DNA of 8,087 nt from Gallionellaceae bacterium UBA5126 (lineage in GTDB: Bacteria > Pseudomonadota > Gammaproteobacteria > Burkholderiales > Gallionellaceae): positions 11,284-19,370 of the forward strand of contig DHYQ01000046.1 of the NCBI GenBank assembly GCA_002414205.1, written 5' to 3'. A model generated the notes under the pieces. It ran no database searches, was not told where the DNA came from, and was given only the letters and a program-made list of their open reading frames with translations. The translations under genes were made by a program, and so were the position numbers. Within the stretch, counting starts at the first letter, position 1. Each line of letters starts with the position of its first letter. This document shows positions 7,168 to 8,087 of this stretch, piece after piece.

Positions 7168-8087
7168 ATGAAAATCCCCTCGTTGGTTGTGCTGCTTCTG
7201 TTGGCAGCGTGTAACAAAGCGGCCCCGCCTGCGGTGCCAGCCCCTCGTCCCGCCTTCACTCTGCAAATTGCCCAACATGCCGTGACCAGCGTCTGGCAAT
7301 ACAACGGCGACGTGCGCGCCCGGCATGAGCTGCCACTCGGTTTCCGGCTGGGTGGCAAGGTGGCGGCGCGACTGGTGGAAGTCGGGCAACAAGTTGCCGC
7401 CGGGCAGGTGCTGGCGCGGCTGGATGTCACGGATGCGGCGCTGCAAAGCAATGCCGCCGAGGCGCAATTGAAATTGGCGCAGGACGAAGCGCACCGCTAC
7501 CGCGAATTGTTCGCCAAAAAATTCATCAGCCAATCGGCGCTGGACGCCAAGGAAACCGCCTTGCAAGCGGCGATTGCCCAAGCTGGGTTGGCGCGCAACC
7601 AATCGGCCTACACCGAATTGCGTGCCGAGCGCGCCGGGGTGGTGACGGCCATCCTGGCCGAGGTCGGGCAGGTCGTGCCTGCCGGGCAGCCGGTGCTGAA
7701 GCTGGCGCAGGATGGCGAACGCGAAGTGGCGATTGCCGTGCCGGAAGTGCGCCTGAGCCAACTCAAGGTCGGCGCGCTGGCCGACATCACCCTGTTTGCC
7801 GCCGAGGGTGAGCAACATCTGCGCGGGCGGCTGCGTGAGCTGTCCCCCGCCGCCGACCCCGCCACGCGCACTTACCCGGCGCGCATCACCTTGCTGGACG
7901 GCGCGGACAAAGTAGGCTTGGGCATGACTGCCCGCGTGCAGTTTGCCCCGGCGCAGCAAGCCGCCAACGCGCTGGTGATTCCGCTCACCGCCGTGTTCCA
8001 GCAGGGTAAAGCCACCGCCGTGTGGATCGTCGGCAAGGATCAAACCGTGCACCTGCAAAATGTCACGATTGCCGCCTACCGCGACGA
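7168..8087 (+). CDS. RND efflux pump periplasmic adaptor (membrane fusion) lipoprotein, C-terminus cut by window edge
   Basis: A periplasmic adaptor that would link an inner-membrane RND transporter to an outer-membrane channel. The frame runs open for 306 residues to the window edge; such proteins are usually about 350-400 long. It begins with a short lipoprotein signal, MKIPSLVVLLLLAAC, with lipobox LAAC (12-15) and lipidated C15; N16 at +2 does not suggest inner-membrane retention. The first lipoyl half-motif is around 62-86 (GGKVAARLVEVGQQVAAGQV). A short helical hairpin spans about 87-150, and the second lipoyl half around 153-180 (RAERAGVVTAILAEVGQVV). Beta-barrel sequence follows, including SPAADPATRTYPARI (226-240) and GMTARV (252-257), typical of HlyD/AcrA-like adaptors. 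The short hairpin resembles metal or small-adaptor types more than AcrA. The substrate cannot be told; a pump gene should follow off the window. The start has no strong Shine-Dalgarno, but the lipobox placement fixes it. Confidence 0.92.
   Translation, partial: MKIPSLVVLLLLAACNKAAPPAVPAPRPAFTLQIAQHAVTSVWQYNGDVRARHELPLGFRLGGKVAARLVEVGQQVAAGQVLARLDVTDAALQSNAAEAQLKLAQDEAHRYRELFAKKFISQSALDAKETALQAAIAQAGLARNQSAYTELRAERAGVVTAILAEVGQVVPAGQPVLKLAQDGEREVAIAVPEVRLSQLKVGALADITLFAAEGEQHLRGRLRELSPAADPATRTYPARITLLDGADKVGLGMTARVQFAPAQQAANALVIPLTAVFQQGKATAVWIVGKDQTVHLQNVTIAAYRD

Noticed and set aside
6982..8058. Minus-strand open frame of 358 codons over the right end
   Set aside because: The plus strand there encodes a coherent lipoprotein adaptor with lipobox and lipoyl motifs that runs to the edge; the minus-strand product has no family features.

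Overview
The window (about 57-60% GC by eye, genes tightly packed) looks like chromosomal DNA of a Gram-negative proteobacterium. The styles of IlvA, the CHASE hybrid kinase and the efflux adaptor suggest Betaproteobacteria. That placement is an inference from protein style, not a database match.

Layout: (1) Positions 1-1382, minus strand, hold most of ilvA, the biosynthetic threonine dehydratase; its C-terminus runs off the left edge. (2) An 87-nt divergent region carries a near-consensus promoter for a tRNA-Lys(CTT) gene at 1470-1545 and a weaker candidate ilvA promoter facing the other way. The tRNA is followed at once by a clear rho-independent terminator. (3) Positions 1611-6107 encode a 1498-residue membrane hybrid histidine kinase: CHASE sensor between two membrane segments, three PAS domains, HisKA/HATPase, two receiver domains and a C-terminal Hpt domain. 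(4) One base after its stop begins a REC-GGDEF response regulator (6109-7085), a diguanylate cyclase. Its reading frame is broken inside the receiver domain by an apparent one-base deletion near 6320. (5) Positions 7168-8087 encode a lipoprotein periplasmic adaptor of an RND-type efflux pump, open at the right edge, with its own likely promoter.

Working together: the kinase and the REC-GGDEF protein form a cassette in which a periplasmic signal sensed by CHASE (and possibly cytoplasmic signals sensed by PAS) would pass through an internal His-Asp-His relay to the downstream receiver and set cyclic-di-GMP synthesis. Every catalytic residue I looked for is present in both proteins, so the frameshift is either a sequencing error or a recent lesion that cuts the output from the sensor. 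ilvA, the tRNA and the efflux adaptor look like ordinary neighbours. I see no mobile element, CRISPR array or phage gene, and no gene-free stretch above 300 bases. I found no convincing wholly new system; the two-gene signalling cassette with the broken output gene is the most interesting part.
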